A stretch of 64,000 nucleotides of DNA from Dyella caseinilytica (GCF_016865235.1 NZ_CP064030.1:1054001-1118000); one strand, 5' to 3'. Positions 1 to 8,935 are shown, counted from the first letter of the stretch. Notes: generated by a model from the letters alone, not told the origin. Made by a program: numbers and translations.

Positions 1-900
1 CGCCGTCGCTTTGGCCACTTCGGCGAGCGTGCGATGTTCATTCCGTTCCCGTATCCGTTCCGTCGCCCGAAGGGCATGACGCCGGACGAGTATTCCGACG
101 CCTGCGTGCGCCAGTTCGAGCGCCTGTTCGAAACCGAATACAACGGCGTATGGGATCCGAAGGTCAATCAGGCCGAATACGCCGCCTTCTACGTTGAGCC
201 GATCCAGGGTACTGGCGGTTACGTGATTCCGCCGAAGCATTTCTTCAAAGATCTCAAGAAGGTGCTCGACAAGTACGGCATCTTGATGGTGGTCGACGAA
301 ATCCAGATGGGTTTCTGGCGCACCGGCAAGCTGTGGTCGATCGAGCACTTCGGCGTCACGCCGGATGTCATCGTGTTCGGCAAGGCGCTCACCAACGGCC
401 TCAATCCGCTGTCTGGCTTGTGGGCGCGCGAAGAGATGATCAACCCCACCATCTTCCCGCCGGGCTCCACCCATTCCACCTTCAACTCCAACCCGCTCGG
501 TACGTCGTTGGGTCTGGAAGTGATCAAGATGGGCTACGAGCTCAATTACGAAAAGACCGTGGCCGAAAAGGGTGCGCATTTCCTCGACGCGCTGAAGGAT
601 CTGCAGAAGCGCCACAAGGAAATCGGCGATGTCGATGGTCTAGGTCTCGCCCTGCGCGCTGAAATTTGCACTGACGATGGCTTCACGCCTAACAAGGCAC
701 TCTTGGACAAGATGGTCGATATTGGCCTGGCAGGTGATCTTGAGCACAACGGCAAGAAGATCGGTCTCGTGCTTGATGTAGGTGGCTGGTACAAGAACGT
801 GATCACGTTCGCACCGTCGCTGGACATCACGCATGAAGAAATCGATCTTGCCATCTCGCTACTCGATCAGCTGATCACCAAGGCAAAGAAGGCGATGTAA
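1..900 (+). CDS. Class III PLP-dependent aminotransferase, 3' part
   Basis: The frame is open from the first base and ends at TAA 898-900, so the gene's N-terminal part lies outside the window; 299 residues are visible and a whole family member is usually 420-460. The fold is that of class III (fold type I) PLP aminotransferases: VEPIQGTGGY, then VVDEIQMGFWRTGKLWS (the Asp that binds the PLP pyridine nitrogen), then VFGKALTNGLNPLSG holding the Schiff-base lysine, then STHSTFNSNPLG. The substrate cannot be told from these motifs. 4-aminobutyrate, ornithine or another omega-amino donor, or a class III racemase, are all possible. It ends in a strong terminator and faces the histidine kinase convergently. 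Confidence 0.88.
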   Translation, partial: RRRFGHFGERAMFIPFPYPFRRPKGMTPDEYSDACVRQFERLFETEYNGVWDPKVNQAEYAAFYVEPIQGTGGYVIPPKHFFKDLKKVLDKYGILMVVDEIQMGFWRTGKLWSIEHFGVTPDVIVFGKALTNGLNPLSGLWAREEMINPTIFPPGSTHSTFNSNPLGTSLGLEVIKMGYELNYEKTVAEKGAHFLDALKDLQKRHKEIGDVDGLGLALRAEICTDDGFTPNKALLDKMVDIGLAGDLEHNGKKIGLVLDVGGWYKNVITFAPSLDITHEEIDLAISLLDQLITKAKKAM

Positions 901-982
901 GACGGTTGTGGCGGACAGCTGGACGTCTGCCTATGAAAAAGTTTTTGTCGACATTTCCCATGCAGGGGAAGCTGGCAAACAC

Positions 983-1008
983 GGCGGCGCTTAGCGCCGC
1001 CTTTTTTT
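983..1008 (+). terminator. Rho-independent terminator of the aminotransferase
   Basis: A perfect 8-bp stem (GGCGGCGC / GCGCCGCC) closes a TTA loop and is followed at once by seven T. It lies 83 bp after the aminotransferase stop and before the convergent histidine kinase. Confidence 0.9.
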
Positions 1009-1080
1009 ATGCGGCGTAACGTTGCTTTGCGCATCTTCGTGCTGCGGGTTAGGCATCACTCATAGGCACGATGTTCACGT

Positions 1081-2472
1081 TCATCCCCGCTTGACGGGGA
1101 AGATGATTTCTACGCGCAAGCCACCTTTTTTGCTCGCTGCGAAATAACGCACTTTGGCGTCGTGCCATTCGGCGATGCGTTGCACGATGGCCAAGCCCAG
1201 GCCACTGCCTTCCTCGGCACAGCCGGGTACGCGGAAGAAGCGTTCGCCGAGGCGTTCGATCCACGCAAGCGGCACGCCGGGACCGTTGTCTTCCACCGCG
1301 AGGCAGATGTCTTCGCCTTCACGCGAAAGTGCCACGGTCATCAGGGCGCCACTGCCGGCATAACGCAGGCTGTTGTCGATCAGGTTGTCGAGCATTTCTT
1401 GCAGGCGGTGGCGATCGCCGTCGATCCATAACGGACCGGCGGGGCCGTCATAGCCGAGGTCGATATTCGCCGCGATCGCCTCGTGCACACGCTGCCCGAC
1501 CAGTTCAGGAATCAGGACGGCCATATCAAGCGGCTCGCTATCGCCGTCTTCATGCTCGATGGTTTGCGCACGCGTGAGGGCCAGCAGCTGGCTGGAGGTG
1601 CGGTTGGCGCGTTGAATCAAGCGCTGAATGTGGTTAAGTGCGTCTTGGACCGTGGCCGAATCGGAACTGGCCTGCGCGCGCTCAGCGTGCACGCTCAAGC
1701 CCGCCAGCGGTGTGCGTAGCTGATGCGCGGCGTCGGCGATGAAGCGTTCCTGCAAGGCAAGCATGGCGCGCAGGCGCGCGAACAGGCCATCGATGGTGCG
1801 CGTCAATGGCAGGATTTCCTCGGGTACGTCTTCGTCGCCGATCGGCGCCAGATCGTGCTGGCGGTTGGCCAATTGCGTGGTGAGCGGGTCGAGTTGCCGC
1901 AAACCGGTACGCACGCCCAGCCATACCAGCAGGAAGGCGGCAAAGATCAACACGGTTTGCGCGGGAATGCTCAGCAGCAGGATCTGCCGCGCTTCCATGT
2001 GGCGGTCGTGCAGGGTTTCGGCGACGGTGACTTCAAGCTCATCCGTGGCGTCGCGCGGATTGGTCATCTGGATGCTGGCCGCGCGCAGGGCGTGCTTTTC
2101 GATCTGGATGTCGTAAAGCTGGGTTTCGTTGCCGTCCTTGAACAAGCCATCCGGCGGCAGCAGCGTGGGATTGCCCGCGACCAGACCGTGCTTGGCGCTG
2201 AAAACGCTGAAGTAGTTGCGTCCTTCCGGCTCGTATTCCAAAAGGAATGCTGCCTGTGATGTCACGTTGCCGTCCGGGCTTTTGGTCGCCATCAACTGCA
2301 CCAATGTCAGCGTGTCATCGATCAGATTCTTGTCGTGCACGTGATTGGCGTAGATCAGCGCGCCGACATAGGTGATGAGGCTGTTCATCAGCAACAGCGC
2401 CAGCAGCGGCACCATCACCGTCATCAGCAGACGTGTGCGCAGGCTGCGACGCCCCCAGCGCCACTGGCTCAT
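1081..2472 (-). CDS. Two-component sensor histidine kinase (TctE/QseC-like)
   Basis: A 463-residue inner-membrane sensor kinase. Helix 1 is at about residues 12-40, followed by a periplasmic sensor region of about 120 residues like the 2CSK_N domain, and helix 2 at about 168-188. The HisKA box ADAAHQLRTPLAGL puts the phospho-accepting His at 250. The HATPase part shows an N box (MLDNLIDNSLRYA), a DNGPGV box and a GSGLGLAIV box. The ATG at 2472 overlaps the stop of the upstream response regulator as ATGA, which fixes the start; an in-frame open stretch further upstream is regulator sequence. The signal sensed is unknown; TctE relatives sense tricarboxylates, but no transporter gene is adjacent here. 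Confidence 0.92.
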   Translation of the reverse strand: MSQWRWGRRSLRTRLLMTVMVPLLALLLMNSLITYVGALIYANHVHDKNLIDDTLTLVQLMATKSPDGNVTSQAAFLLEYEPEGRNYFSVFSAKHGLVAGNPTLLPPDGLFKDGNETQLYDIQIEKHALRAASIQMTNPRDATDELEVTVAETLHDRHMEARQILLLSIPAQTVLIFAAFLLVWLGVRTGLRQLDPLTTQLANRQHDLAPIGDEDVPEEILPLTRTIDGLFARLRAMLALQERFIADAAHQLRTPLAGLSVHAERAQASSDSATVQDALNHIQRLIQRANRTSSQLLALTRAQTIEHEDGDSEPLDMAVLIPELVGQRVHEAIAANIDLGYDGPAGPLWIDGDRHRLQEMLDNLIDNSLRYAGSGALMTVALSREGEDICLAVEDNGPGVPLAWIERLGERFFRVPGCAEEGSGLGLAIVQRIAEWHDAKVRYFAASKKGGLRVEIIFPVKRG

Positions 2473-3143
2473 GCCTGCTTGACCTCTTCGAGCAGATAGC
2501 CGAGTCCGCGAATGGTGCGTACTTGCGTGCCCGAGTCGACCAGTTTGCGACGCAGGCGGTAGATGGCGATGTCCAGGCCGTTGTCGGTGAGTTCTTCGTC
2601 CCAGCTGCATAGTGCTTCGATCAATTGCGCGCGGCTGGTGACGCGGTCGGGACGTGCGGCCAATGCTTCAAGCAGGCCGAATTCGCGTGCGGTCAGTTCC
2701 AGCGGGGTGTCGTCCACCCAGGCGCGATGGCCGGGCAGATCCAGGCGCAGCCGCCCCAGGGTGAGTTCCGGCGCACCTTGTGTGGTGTAGCGCCGCAAAA
2801 GCGCACGCACGCGTGCTTCGAATTCGGCCAGCGCGAAGGGTTTGACGAGGTAGTCGTCGGCGCCTAGATCCAGCACCCGTACGCGTTCGCGCAGACCTTC
2901 GCGCGCGGTGACCACCAGCACCGGCAGCCCGCTGCCGCGTCGGCGCACGCGCTGCAATACCTCGCTGCCATCGAGGTTAGGCAGGCCCAGATCGAGCACC
3001 AGCAGGTCGTAAGGGGTGTCTTTGAGCGCGGCATCCGCGCGCGCGCCATCGGCCACATGGTCGACGGCATGGCCGCCTTGGCGTAGCGCGGCGCTAACGC
3101 CCGCGGCAATGGATGGATCATCTTCGGCAATCAGGATACGCAT
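2469..3143 (-). CDS. OmpR/PhoB-family response regulator (TctD-like)
   Basis: A 224-residue DNA-binding response regulator, first gene of a two-gene operon with the kinase that overlaps it by 4 bp. The receiver domain (1-115) shows the acidic pair EDD at 7-9, the phospho-accepting Asp51 in LVLDLGLP, and the conserved Lys in DYLVKPFALAEF. The C-terminal winged helix (about 125-222) ends in YRLRRKLVDSGTQVRTIRGLGYLL, typical of the OmpR class. It probably acts on its own promoter or on a distant transporter or envelope gene; targets are not visible from the sequence. Confidence 0.94.
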   Translation of the reverse strand: MRILIAEDDPSIAAGVSAALRQGGHAVDHVADGARADAALKDTPYDLLVLDLGLPNLDGSEVLQRVRRRGSGLPVLVVTAREGLRERVRVLDLGADDYLVKPFALAEFEARVRALLRRYTTQGAPELTLGRLRLDLPGHRAWVDDTPLELTAREFGLLEALAARPDRVTSRAQLIEALCSWDEELTDNGLDIAIYRLRRKLVDSGTQVRTIRGLGYLLEEVKQA

Positions 3144-3456
3144 GGTTCTCTAGGCTCCGTCAGGCCGGGTGGATTCGGGTGGTTTGTTCATGAATTTCAA
3201 CATCTTCCCCGATGCCGCATGAATGCCCCATGCCTGGTGGGATGCAGCTTAACGCCTGTTGTTGAATGCGCACAGAGTAGGGTTGTGGGAGCTTGCCGTA
3301 CTGTTCAAGTCCCTCGCGAGGCATCCCAGCGATCCGAAGGTGGTGCCGTAGGGCATGCAGGGAAGGGGGCGCTTAGCGCCTTTCCATGACTTATGGTTGA
3401 TGTGGGGGCGACTATGGTTGACCCACGCTTGGTACATCTCTTGGGGAGATCGTTCG
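3144..3456. other. Divergent intergenic region, regulator / M1 peptidase
   Basis: 313 bp between two divergent operons, so it must hold both promoters. I see one imperfect hairpin (3361-3385, core GGCGC-TTA-GCGCC) and the ribosome-binding site GGGGAG at 3444-3449 for the peptidase. No coding frame here looks genuine, and I could not pick out convincing sigma-70 boxes. Confidence 0.5.
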
Positions 3457-5670
3457 ATGAGACTTGCAACGGATAGGGGCAAGCCGTGGCTTGCTGCAGT
3501 CGTTTTGCTGTGGTCATGCCATGCAGGGGCGCAGGCACCCGTGCAGCCTGCATCGGCAGCATCGACCGCAGTCGCGCAAGACATTCCGTTTGCGCCGGCG
3601 CATGACACCATCATCACGCAGAAGAGTTCGCCCGATGCGTGGGGCGGCGAGCGCACCGGCAACGAGCCGACCTTGTCTGATCGCGTGGTGAGCTACACGA
3701 TCGATGCGGATCTGGATGCGACCAAGCACGCCGTGACCGGCAAAGAACATATGACTTGGCGCAATCGAAGCGATCGCCCGGTAAGCAGTGTCTATTTCCA
3801 TTTGTACCTGAATGCTTTCCAGAATGAAGGCAGCACCTTTCTCACAGAGCGGAAGGTGCTTGCTTCGGATGGTGGCTCGCGCGGTGTTGGCGTATTGAAA
3901 AAGGGACAGTGGGGTTGGATTCGCCTGCAACAGGTGCAGCAGGGCGGCACGTCATTGAAGTGGAGCTTTGTGCATCCCGATGGCGGACCGGAAGCTGACC
4001 AGACGGTGGTACGCATCGACCTTGCGCAGCCAGTGCCGCCCGGCGGCACGCTGGCGCTGGATATCGACTTTCTCAGTCAGCTGCCGCGTGTGGTGGCACG
4101 CACCGGATGGTGGGGTGATTTCAACCTGATCGGCCAGTGGTTTCCGAAGATTGGCGTGCTGGAATTACCAGGTGAACGCGGCGCCACACAGGTGCGCTGG
4201 AACGTGCACGAGTTCCATTTCAACAGCGAGTTCTTTGCAGACTTCGGTTTGTTTGACGTCCATCTGACTGTGCCCAGTGATTACACGGTGGGTGCGGTTG
4301 GTCAGTTGCAAGGCGCGCCGGAACAGAAGGACGGCAAGACGACCTATCACTTCGTGCAGGGCGATGTGCACGACTTTGCCTGGGTGGCAGCCAAGGATTT
4401 CAAAACTCTGGATGGCACCTACGAAGGACCGGGCAGCCCGAAGGTGGCTGTACGGGTGATCTATCCGCCGGAATATGAAGCCAGCGCCGCGCCAAGCCTG
4501 AAATCGAGCATCGATGCGATCGGCTATTTCTCGCGCACGCTGGCGCCGTATCCGTATCACACGTTGACGGTGGTGATTCCGCCTTACAACGCGGATGAGG
4601 CGGGCGGCATGGAATACCCGACCTTCTTCACGTCTGACGCGTACAAGTACGTGGAGCCGGATACCTATACGCAGATGCTCAGCGATTTCGTGAACATCCA
4701 CGAATTCGGCCACGGTTACTTCTACGGCATCCTGGCTTCCAACGAGTTTGAGGAACCGATGCTCGACGAAGGGCTAAATGAGTTCTGGGACAACCGCATG
4801 TTGCGCGAGCGACATCAGGATCTTGTGCTTGCTACGCCTTTCACCAAATGGCTGGGCATCACGCCGCACATCGATGGTTTCCAATACGAGCGGATGACGG
4901 CATTCTTGCAGCGTCCTCATGATCCACTGGCGCAGAACAGCTGGGACCGCCTTTCCAGCCTCAGCTACGGCACGGTGTACTCGCGCACGACGACTGCCAT
5001 GCACGACCTGGAAGCCCGCTTGGGGCAGCCTGCGCTGGAGAAAGCGTTCCGTCTGTATTACCAGCGCTGGCGCTTCCGTCATCCTTCCGTAGCAGATTTC
5101 CGCGCGGCGCTGATCGACAGCTCCGGCAACGCGAAAGACGTGGACGAGATCTTCAATGACTACGTCTACGGCACGGCTGTGATGGACGATCGCGTCGACG
5201 CCATCGATACAAGCGAAGTGTTGCCTCAGGCTGGCGTCACCTGGAAGGACGGCAAGGAAACGGAAGTTGTCGTATCCGACCTGGACAAGCAAATCGATAA
5301 GCAGCGCGAGGAGTGGAAGAAAGCGCATCCAAAGGCAAAGCCCGGCGATCCAGGACCTTTCCCCTGGCATAGCACGGTGACGGTCGTACGTACCGGGGTG
5401 CCGGTGCCGGAACTGCTGCGTGTTACGTTCGAGGACGGCACGCATGAAGATGTCACGTGGAATGACGATCGTCGCTGGGTACGCTTCGATTTCACCAAGC
5501 CTAGTAAGGCGGTGTCGGCGGAGCTCGATCCGGATGCGCACAACTTGCTGGATGCCGACCGGATCAACAACAGCCTGACCAATACACCCGATGGTGCGGC
5601 TTCGCGGCGCTGGACGGCGGATATCGCCGCTGTTCTGCAAACCTTCTACTCCATGCTGGGGACGCTGTGA
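3457..5670 (+). CDS. M1 family zinc metallopeptidase, exported
   Basis: A 737-residue aminopeptidase-like zinc enzyme. I chose the ATG at 3457 over an in-frame start 102 bp upstream because GGGGAG sits just before it and a signal peptide follows directly (a hydrophobic stretch ending CHAGAQA, about residue 27). The catalytic site is clear: HEFGH at 415-419 with the third zinc ligand Glu438 in LDEGLNEF, that is HExxH-x18-E, and an upstream GGMEYP motif in the place of the family's GxMEN exopeptidase motif. The N-terminal part is the beta-rich M1 domain. It probably works in the periplasm on peptides. Its stop overlaps the start of the next gene, a membrane protein, so the two are translationally coupled. 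Confidence 0.93.
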   Translation: MRLATDRGKPWLAAVVLLWSCHAGAQAPVQPASAASTAVAQDIPFAPAHDTIITQKSSPDAWGGERTGNEPTLSDRVVSYTIDADLDATKHAVTGKEHMTWRNRSDRPVSSVYFHLYLNAFQNEGSTFLTERKVLASDGGSRGVGVLKKGQWGWIRLQQVQQGGTSLKWSFVHPDGGPEADQTVVRIDLAQPVPPGGTLALDIDFLSQLPRVVARTGWWGDFNLIGQWFPKIGVLELPGERGATQVRWNVHEFHFNSEFFADFGLFDVHLTVPSDYTVGAVGQLQGAPEQKDGKTTYHFVQGDVHDFAWVAAKDFKTLDGTYEGPGSPKVAVRVIYPPEYEASAAPSLKSSIDAIGYFSRTLAPYPYHTLTVVIPPYNADEAGGMEYPTFFTSDAYKYVEPDTYTQMLSDFVNIHEFGHGYFYGILASNEFEEPMLDEGLNEFWDNRMLRERHQDLVLATPFTKWLGITPHIDGFQYERMTAFLQRPHDPLAQNSWDRLSSLSYGTVYSRTTTAMHDLEARLGQPALEKAFRLYYQRWRFRHPSVADFRAALIDSSGNAKDVDEIFNDYVYGTAVMDDRVDAIDTSEVLPQAGVTWKDGKETEVVVSDLDKQIDKQREEWKKAHPKAKPGDPGPFPWHSTVTVVRTGVPVPELLRVTFEDGTHEDVTWNDDRRWVRFDFTKPSKAVSAELDPDAHNLLDADRINNSLTNTPDGAASRRWTADIAAVLQTFYSMLGTL

Positions 5671-6578
5671 TGGCTTACAACATGCCTCGTTCCGCCGGTT
5701 TTTCCAGTCTAGGGACTGCCATGAGAGCCGCCGTGCAATGGCGGCTTCTGTTGCTGTGGCTGGTGATCATGCTGATTCCCGCCACGGTGGTGGCTTTGCC
5801 ACTCTGGCACATGCTGGGCGGTATACTTGATACCTCCGTACATGCCTCCGAATGGGCGCAACACTTCAGCGACCTGATGTTTTCGGACGTGATTTTTGCG
5901 TTGAGCAATCACTTCCAATGGCTTGGCGCGGTCGCGATGATCGGGTTCGTGCTGACGCTCCTGTTATCGCCGTTCCTGGACGGCATGATCGTCGGCAGCG
6001 GCCGGGCAGGGCGAGCGCTTGGCTTTGGTGAGGTGCTGCAAAATGGCCTGATTGAATACGGCCGCATGTTCCGCGTGATGTTTTGGTCTTTACTGCCGTA
6101 TGGCCTTCTGATGGTAGTGATGGCAGCAAGCGGAAACATGGTGGGCAAGTACGCCGAAACAGCGGTGCTGGAATCGCAGGTGAGTGCGTATTCCAACCTT
6201 ATGCATGTGCTGGTGCTGGTTGTCTTTGTGATAGTGCAGTCGATCGTGGAGTCAGCACGCGCGGCGTTCATTGCCGATGTCACGCTGCGTTCCGCGACGC
6301 GTGCGTTGTGGCGCGGTATCAGGCAGCTGGTGCGACGGCCGCTGAAAACATTGTTGTTTTATCTGACGGTGACGGTAGTGGGATTGCTGCTGGCGTCAGT
6401 GTTTGCGGTTGCGCGTATTCATGTGACGGCGTTTGGCGGCCTGGGTTTCCTGCTTGCGCTGCTGCTGAGTCAGCTGATCGTTGTGATCATCGGCTGGATG
6501 CGCGTGGCGAGGTTGTTCGCGTTGGCTGAGGTGGCGCGTACGGTGGTGCCGGTAAGGGCGCAGGCAGAGTATCGCTGA
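5670..6578 (+). CDS. Six-helix membrane protein, unknown function
   Basis: A 302-residue protein I cannot assign to a named family. The ATG overlaps the M1 peptidase stop (TGATG); a GTG one codon earlier is also possible. About six transmembrane segments are visible, near residues 25-48, 85-112, 125-150, 175-200, 222-245 and 255-285. The loop between helices 2 and 3 is short and glycine/arginine rich (IVGSGRAGRALGFGEVLQNG). No catalytic motif stands out. Tight coupling to the peptidase suggests joint work at the membrane, for example as partner or anchor; this is inference from position only. Confidence 0.82.
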   Translation: MAYNMPRSAGFSSLGTAMRAAVQWRLLLLWLVIMLIPATVVALPLWHMLGGILDTSVHASEWAQHFSDLMFSDVIFALSNHFQWLGAVAMIGFVLTLLLSPFLDGMIVGSGRAGRALGFGEVLQNGLIEYGRMFRVMFWSLLPYGLLMVVMAASGNMVGKYAETAVLESQVSAYSNLMHVLVLVVFVIVQSIVESARAAFIADVTLRSATRALWRGIRQLVRRPLKTLLFYLTVTVVGLLLASVFAVARIHVTAFGGLGFLLALLLSQLIVVIIGWMRVARLFALAEVARTVVPVRAQAEYR

Positions 6579-6600
6579 CTCGATTGGGTGCGCTGCTGTG

Positions 6601-6628
6601 AGGGTTGGGTTACGTTGCACTAACCCCA
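6601..6628. repeat. GTTGGGTTA-type inverted repeat, family R3
   Basis: GGGTTGGGTTACG followed by CACTAACCCCAC forms a short imperfect hairpin over the end of the hutD-like gene. Similar hairpins lie near 14195-14240 and 52556-52587, each next to a gene end. Confidence 0.5.
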
Positions 6629-7200
6629 CGAGGGCCTTGTGCGAGTTGCACCAATAGCAACTCGCCGCCACCTTCGATCCGAATGCGCTGACGAGGAAGC
6701 GCATCGATCCATAGACTGGATCCTGCCTCTATGTTCATCTGCTCATCTTCCACGCGCACTTCAGCCTGACCGCTGAGCAAATACACAAACCACGGCCACG
6801 ATTCGCGCGCCGGCAACCACATGCTTCCATTCAACGGCCGCGCGATCAGGTTTCCTTCCGCATCACCACGCAGCATCAGGTTGAAAGCGCGCGTGGGGCC
6901 TTCCGGCAATTGCGCGTGCGGTGCATCAGCGCCATCAAAATGCGTGACGGATAGTCGCAATAGCGAAACGTCACGCTGATCGCCGAAATGCAGGTGGATG
7001 GGTGCGTCCAGTGCAACGAATTGCCGCTGTGTGCCGGGATAAGGCGAAAACGCGCAGTCCTGCGTAATGTCGGCGATGCTCAATCGCCATTGCCAGTTGC
7101 TCTCATCCGGTCCACTGGCGATGACGGTGGTTGTTCCTGCGCCGTTGGCCCATGCTTGCGTGCGCAGTGCATCGGCGGGTACGGGGCGGAGTGCGCTCAT
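6610..7200 (-). CDS. HutD/Ves family cupin-like protein
   Basis: A 196-residue HutD/Ves protein. The N-terminal signature is WANGAGTTTVI, followed by WQWRLSIADITQDCAFSPYPGTQRQF, both characteristic of the family, with a beta-rich double-stranded helix body. HutD is found with histidine-utilisation genes and is thought to have a regulatory or metabolite-binding role; Ves of E. coli was noted in cold-related physiology. No hut gene is near here. Its ATG overlaps the stop of the upstream acetyltransferase by 4 bp, making it the third gene of a SET-GNAT-HutD operon. Confidence 0.88.
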   Translation of the reverse strand: MSALRPVPADALRTQAWANGAGTTTVIASGPDESNWQWRLSIADITQDCAFSPYPGTQRQFVALDAPIHLHFGDQRDVSLLRLSVTHFDGADAPHAQLPEGPTRAFNLMLRGDAEGNLIARPLNGSMWLPARESWPWFVYLLSGQAEVRVEDEQMNIEAGSSLWIDALPRQRIRIEGGGELLLVQLAQGPRGVSAT

Positions 7201-7736
7201 GCCCAGGCGCGGCAGGGCTCGCGGTGTGGCGGGTAGTAGGCGAAGATGTGGGTGTCGCTGCCGAAGAAATCGATGTCTTCGATATGTTCGCCGCCGAGAC
7301 GCTCGGCGACGCGATCGGACGCGTCGTTGCCGACGCGGACCATGCTGATCACGCGTTGTATGTGCAACTGGTCCCAGGCGTAAGCGAGTACGGCAGCACC
7401 GGCTTCGGTGGCGTAACCGTGGTGACGATGTTCGGGCTTGAGCATCCAGCCCATTTCGATATCCGGCCAGCCTTCCGGATGCAGCAGGCCGGCGCGGCCG
7501 ATGAATTCACCCGTGGATTTCAGTTCCAGCGCCCACATGCCGTAACCGCGCAATTGCCAGTGGCCGATCAGCATGGCGAGCGAGCGCCAGGCGTTGGTGC
7601 GGTCCAGTGGCAGGCCGTCGCCGATCCAGCGCGTGCTTTCCGGGTCGGCGAGCATCGCGGCGTAGTCGCTGAAGTGGCGTTCCGTAAGCGCCGTCAGGCG
7701 GAGGCGAGGGGTTTCCAGGGTGGGAATTTGGATCAT
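7197..7736 (-). CDS. GNAT N-acetyltransferase (RimJ/RimL-like)
   Basis: A 179-residue acetyltransferase of the RimJ/RimL/PhnO branch. It begins with LETPRLRLTALTERHF, the usual strand-1 signature, and carries GEFIGRAGLLHPEGWPDIEMGWMLKPEHRHHGYATEA split over the acetyl-CoA-binding region (the HRHHGYATEA segment is the pyrophosphate loop), then VGNDASDRVAERLGG. Such enzymes acetylate protein N-termini, amino acids or small molecules; the substrate is not visible. It lies 6 bp after the SET-domain gene and overlaps hutD, so all three are probably one transcript. Confidence 0.92.
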   Translation of the reverse strand: MIQIPTLETPRLRLTALTERHFSDYAAMLADPESTRWIGDGLPLDRTNAWRSLAMLIGHWQLRGYGMWALELKSTGEFIGRAGLLHPEGWPDIEMGWMLKPEHRHHGYATEAGAAVLAYAWDQLHIQRVISMVRVGNDASDRVAERLGGEHIEDIDFFGSDTHIFAYYPPHREPCRAWA

Positions 7737-7742
7737 TTCGGA

Positions 7743-8213
7743 TCAATCGCTGAGACTGGCGCTGTCCAGCACACGGGCTAGCGCGCGGGTCGTTGTCATC
7801 AGACTCTCGTACCAGGGTAGACCTACGATTTTCTCACCAGTGGCGGTGTCAATAAAGTCTTCCGCCTGGCCGGGTGGGAGCAGGTGACGATAGTCCACGG
7901 TGATTTCAGTGCCGGCAGGCAGGTCTTTGGGGGCAAATACGAAGCCCAGATGCCACAGGCCGGTCGGCTCGAAACTGTGGTTGATGTAGCACTCGTCGGG
8001 CCAATCCGGCGAGAGGGTGTAGCGATCCTCGAACCAGCGGGCGCTGGCATACATCTGGTCCGGCTTGGCGAGCAGATCGTCCAAGCGATAGGTCTGGTCG
8101 ATGGCGTCCGGGGCCGTGATGATCCGGCCTGCGCTCACGGTCTCCTCCAAAAACAAGCCTTTGCCCGCGCCCTGGATCTTGGAGGCGTCGATACGGTAGC
8201 GGGGAAGAATCAT
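7743..8213 (-). CDS. SET-domain protein (putative lysine methyltransferase)
   Basis: A compact 156-residue protein consisting of little but a SET domain. GAGKGLFLEETVSAGRII matches the SET-N glycine-rich turn, CYINHSFEPTGLWHLG the NHS core that binds S-adenosylmethionine, and GTEITVDYRHLLP the closing motif that forms the pseudoknot with its Tyr. No zinc-binding pre-SET or post-SET part is present. SET enzymes methylate lysines, mostly in eukaryotes. Bacterial members are scattered and mostly uncharacterised, so substrate and role are open. First gene of the operon with GNAT and HutD. Confidence 0.85.
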   Translation of the reverse strand: MILPRYRIDASKIQGAGKGLFLEETVSAGRIITAPDAIDQTYRLDDLLAKPDQMYASARWFEDRYTLSPDWPDECYINHSFEPTGLWHLGFVFAPKDLPAGTEITVDYRHLLPPGQAEDFIDTATGEKIVGLPWYESLMTTTRALARVLDSASLSD

Positions 8214-8307
8214 GTGGGTTGGCGGCGTTGGCAGGCGGTTGATCGGCGCGGAGTGTAGCCCAAGCGGCTGTTAAGGGTATCGTCATGCGGCGAAATGGGC
8301 TTTAGGC

Positions 8308-8332
8308 GATACGGCCCACAACGGGCCGTATC
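8308..8332 (-). terminator. Perfect 10-bp hairpin after the HhH gene
   Basis: GATACGGCCC and GGGCCGTATC pair perfectly around a five-base loop, 17 bp beyond the stop of the helix-hairpin-helix gene and downstream of it. No T tract follows, so its action as an intrinsic terminator is uncertain. Confidence 0.45.
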
Positions 8333-8349
8333 GGCTGGTCAAAAAATGA

Positions 8350-8703
8350 TCAGTTTTGCGCTGCTCCTTCGGTAGCCGGTGCAGCTTTCTTGGCGCGCTT
8401 GGGCTTGGCGGGTGCTTCAGCCTCGGTCTTGGCGCCTTCGCCGCTAAGCAGAATGGCGTCGTGGTTCTTCTGCAGCGTGGCCTGGCCGATACCCTTCACC
8501 TGGGTCAGGTCGTCGGCGCTCTTGAACGGACCATGCTCCTCGCGGAATGCCACGATGGCTTTGGCCTTGGTCAGACCGACGCCGGTCAGCGATTTGGCGA
8601 TGGTTTCGGCGTCGGCGGTATTGATGTTCACCGGCGTGGTGGCGAAGGCGGGCAAAGCAACAGCAAGCGCCAGTGCGGCGATGGCGATGATTTTCTTCAA
8701 CAT
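8350..8703 (-). CDS. ComEA-like helix-hairpin-helix secreted protein
   Basis: A 117-residue exported DNA-binding-type protein. A signal peptide (MLKKIIAIAALALAVALPAF, cleavage near residue 21) is followed by two helix-hairpin-helix motifs: VNINTADAETIAKSLTGVGL and FKSADDLTQVKGIGQATLQK. The tail is rich in Lys, Ala and Pro. ComEA-type proteins hold incoming DNA in the periplasm during natural transformation, and many short relatives exist with unproven roles. The type IV pilus operon at 17391-24476 and a TfoX-like gene at 55311 make a link with DNA uptake conceivable but not shown. Confidence 0.9.
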   Translation of the reverse strand: MLKKIIAIAALALAVALPAFATTPVNINTADAETIAKSLTGVGLTKAKAIVAFREEHGPFKSADDLTQVKGIGQATLQKNHDAILLSGEGAKTEAEAPAKPKRAKKAAPATEGAAQN

Positions 8704-8935
8704 GCGTGATATCTCCCTGGGTCAAAAGTCGCGGCCTTTTCCGTGCCGCGATGTCACTTTGCGCCGCAGCCGGTGCGCCTTCCCAGTCGGTGAAGTGCTT
8801 GCTTACGTGCTCGTCTGAAGCGGCTTTTGTTGTCAGCGCTCGCGTGCGGGATGTGTGCGCAAGCGGTCGTTTCTCACCTGCTGGGGTGAAACGGGGCTGC
8901 TAGAATCGCTTTTTCACTTCAGCCATGGAGTCCGC

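Noticed and set aside
933..1019. Small frame of 28 codons starting MKKFLSTFPM
   Set aside because: It reads straight through the terminator hairpin and T tract and has no ribosome-binding site, so the terminator explains the sequence better.
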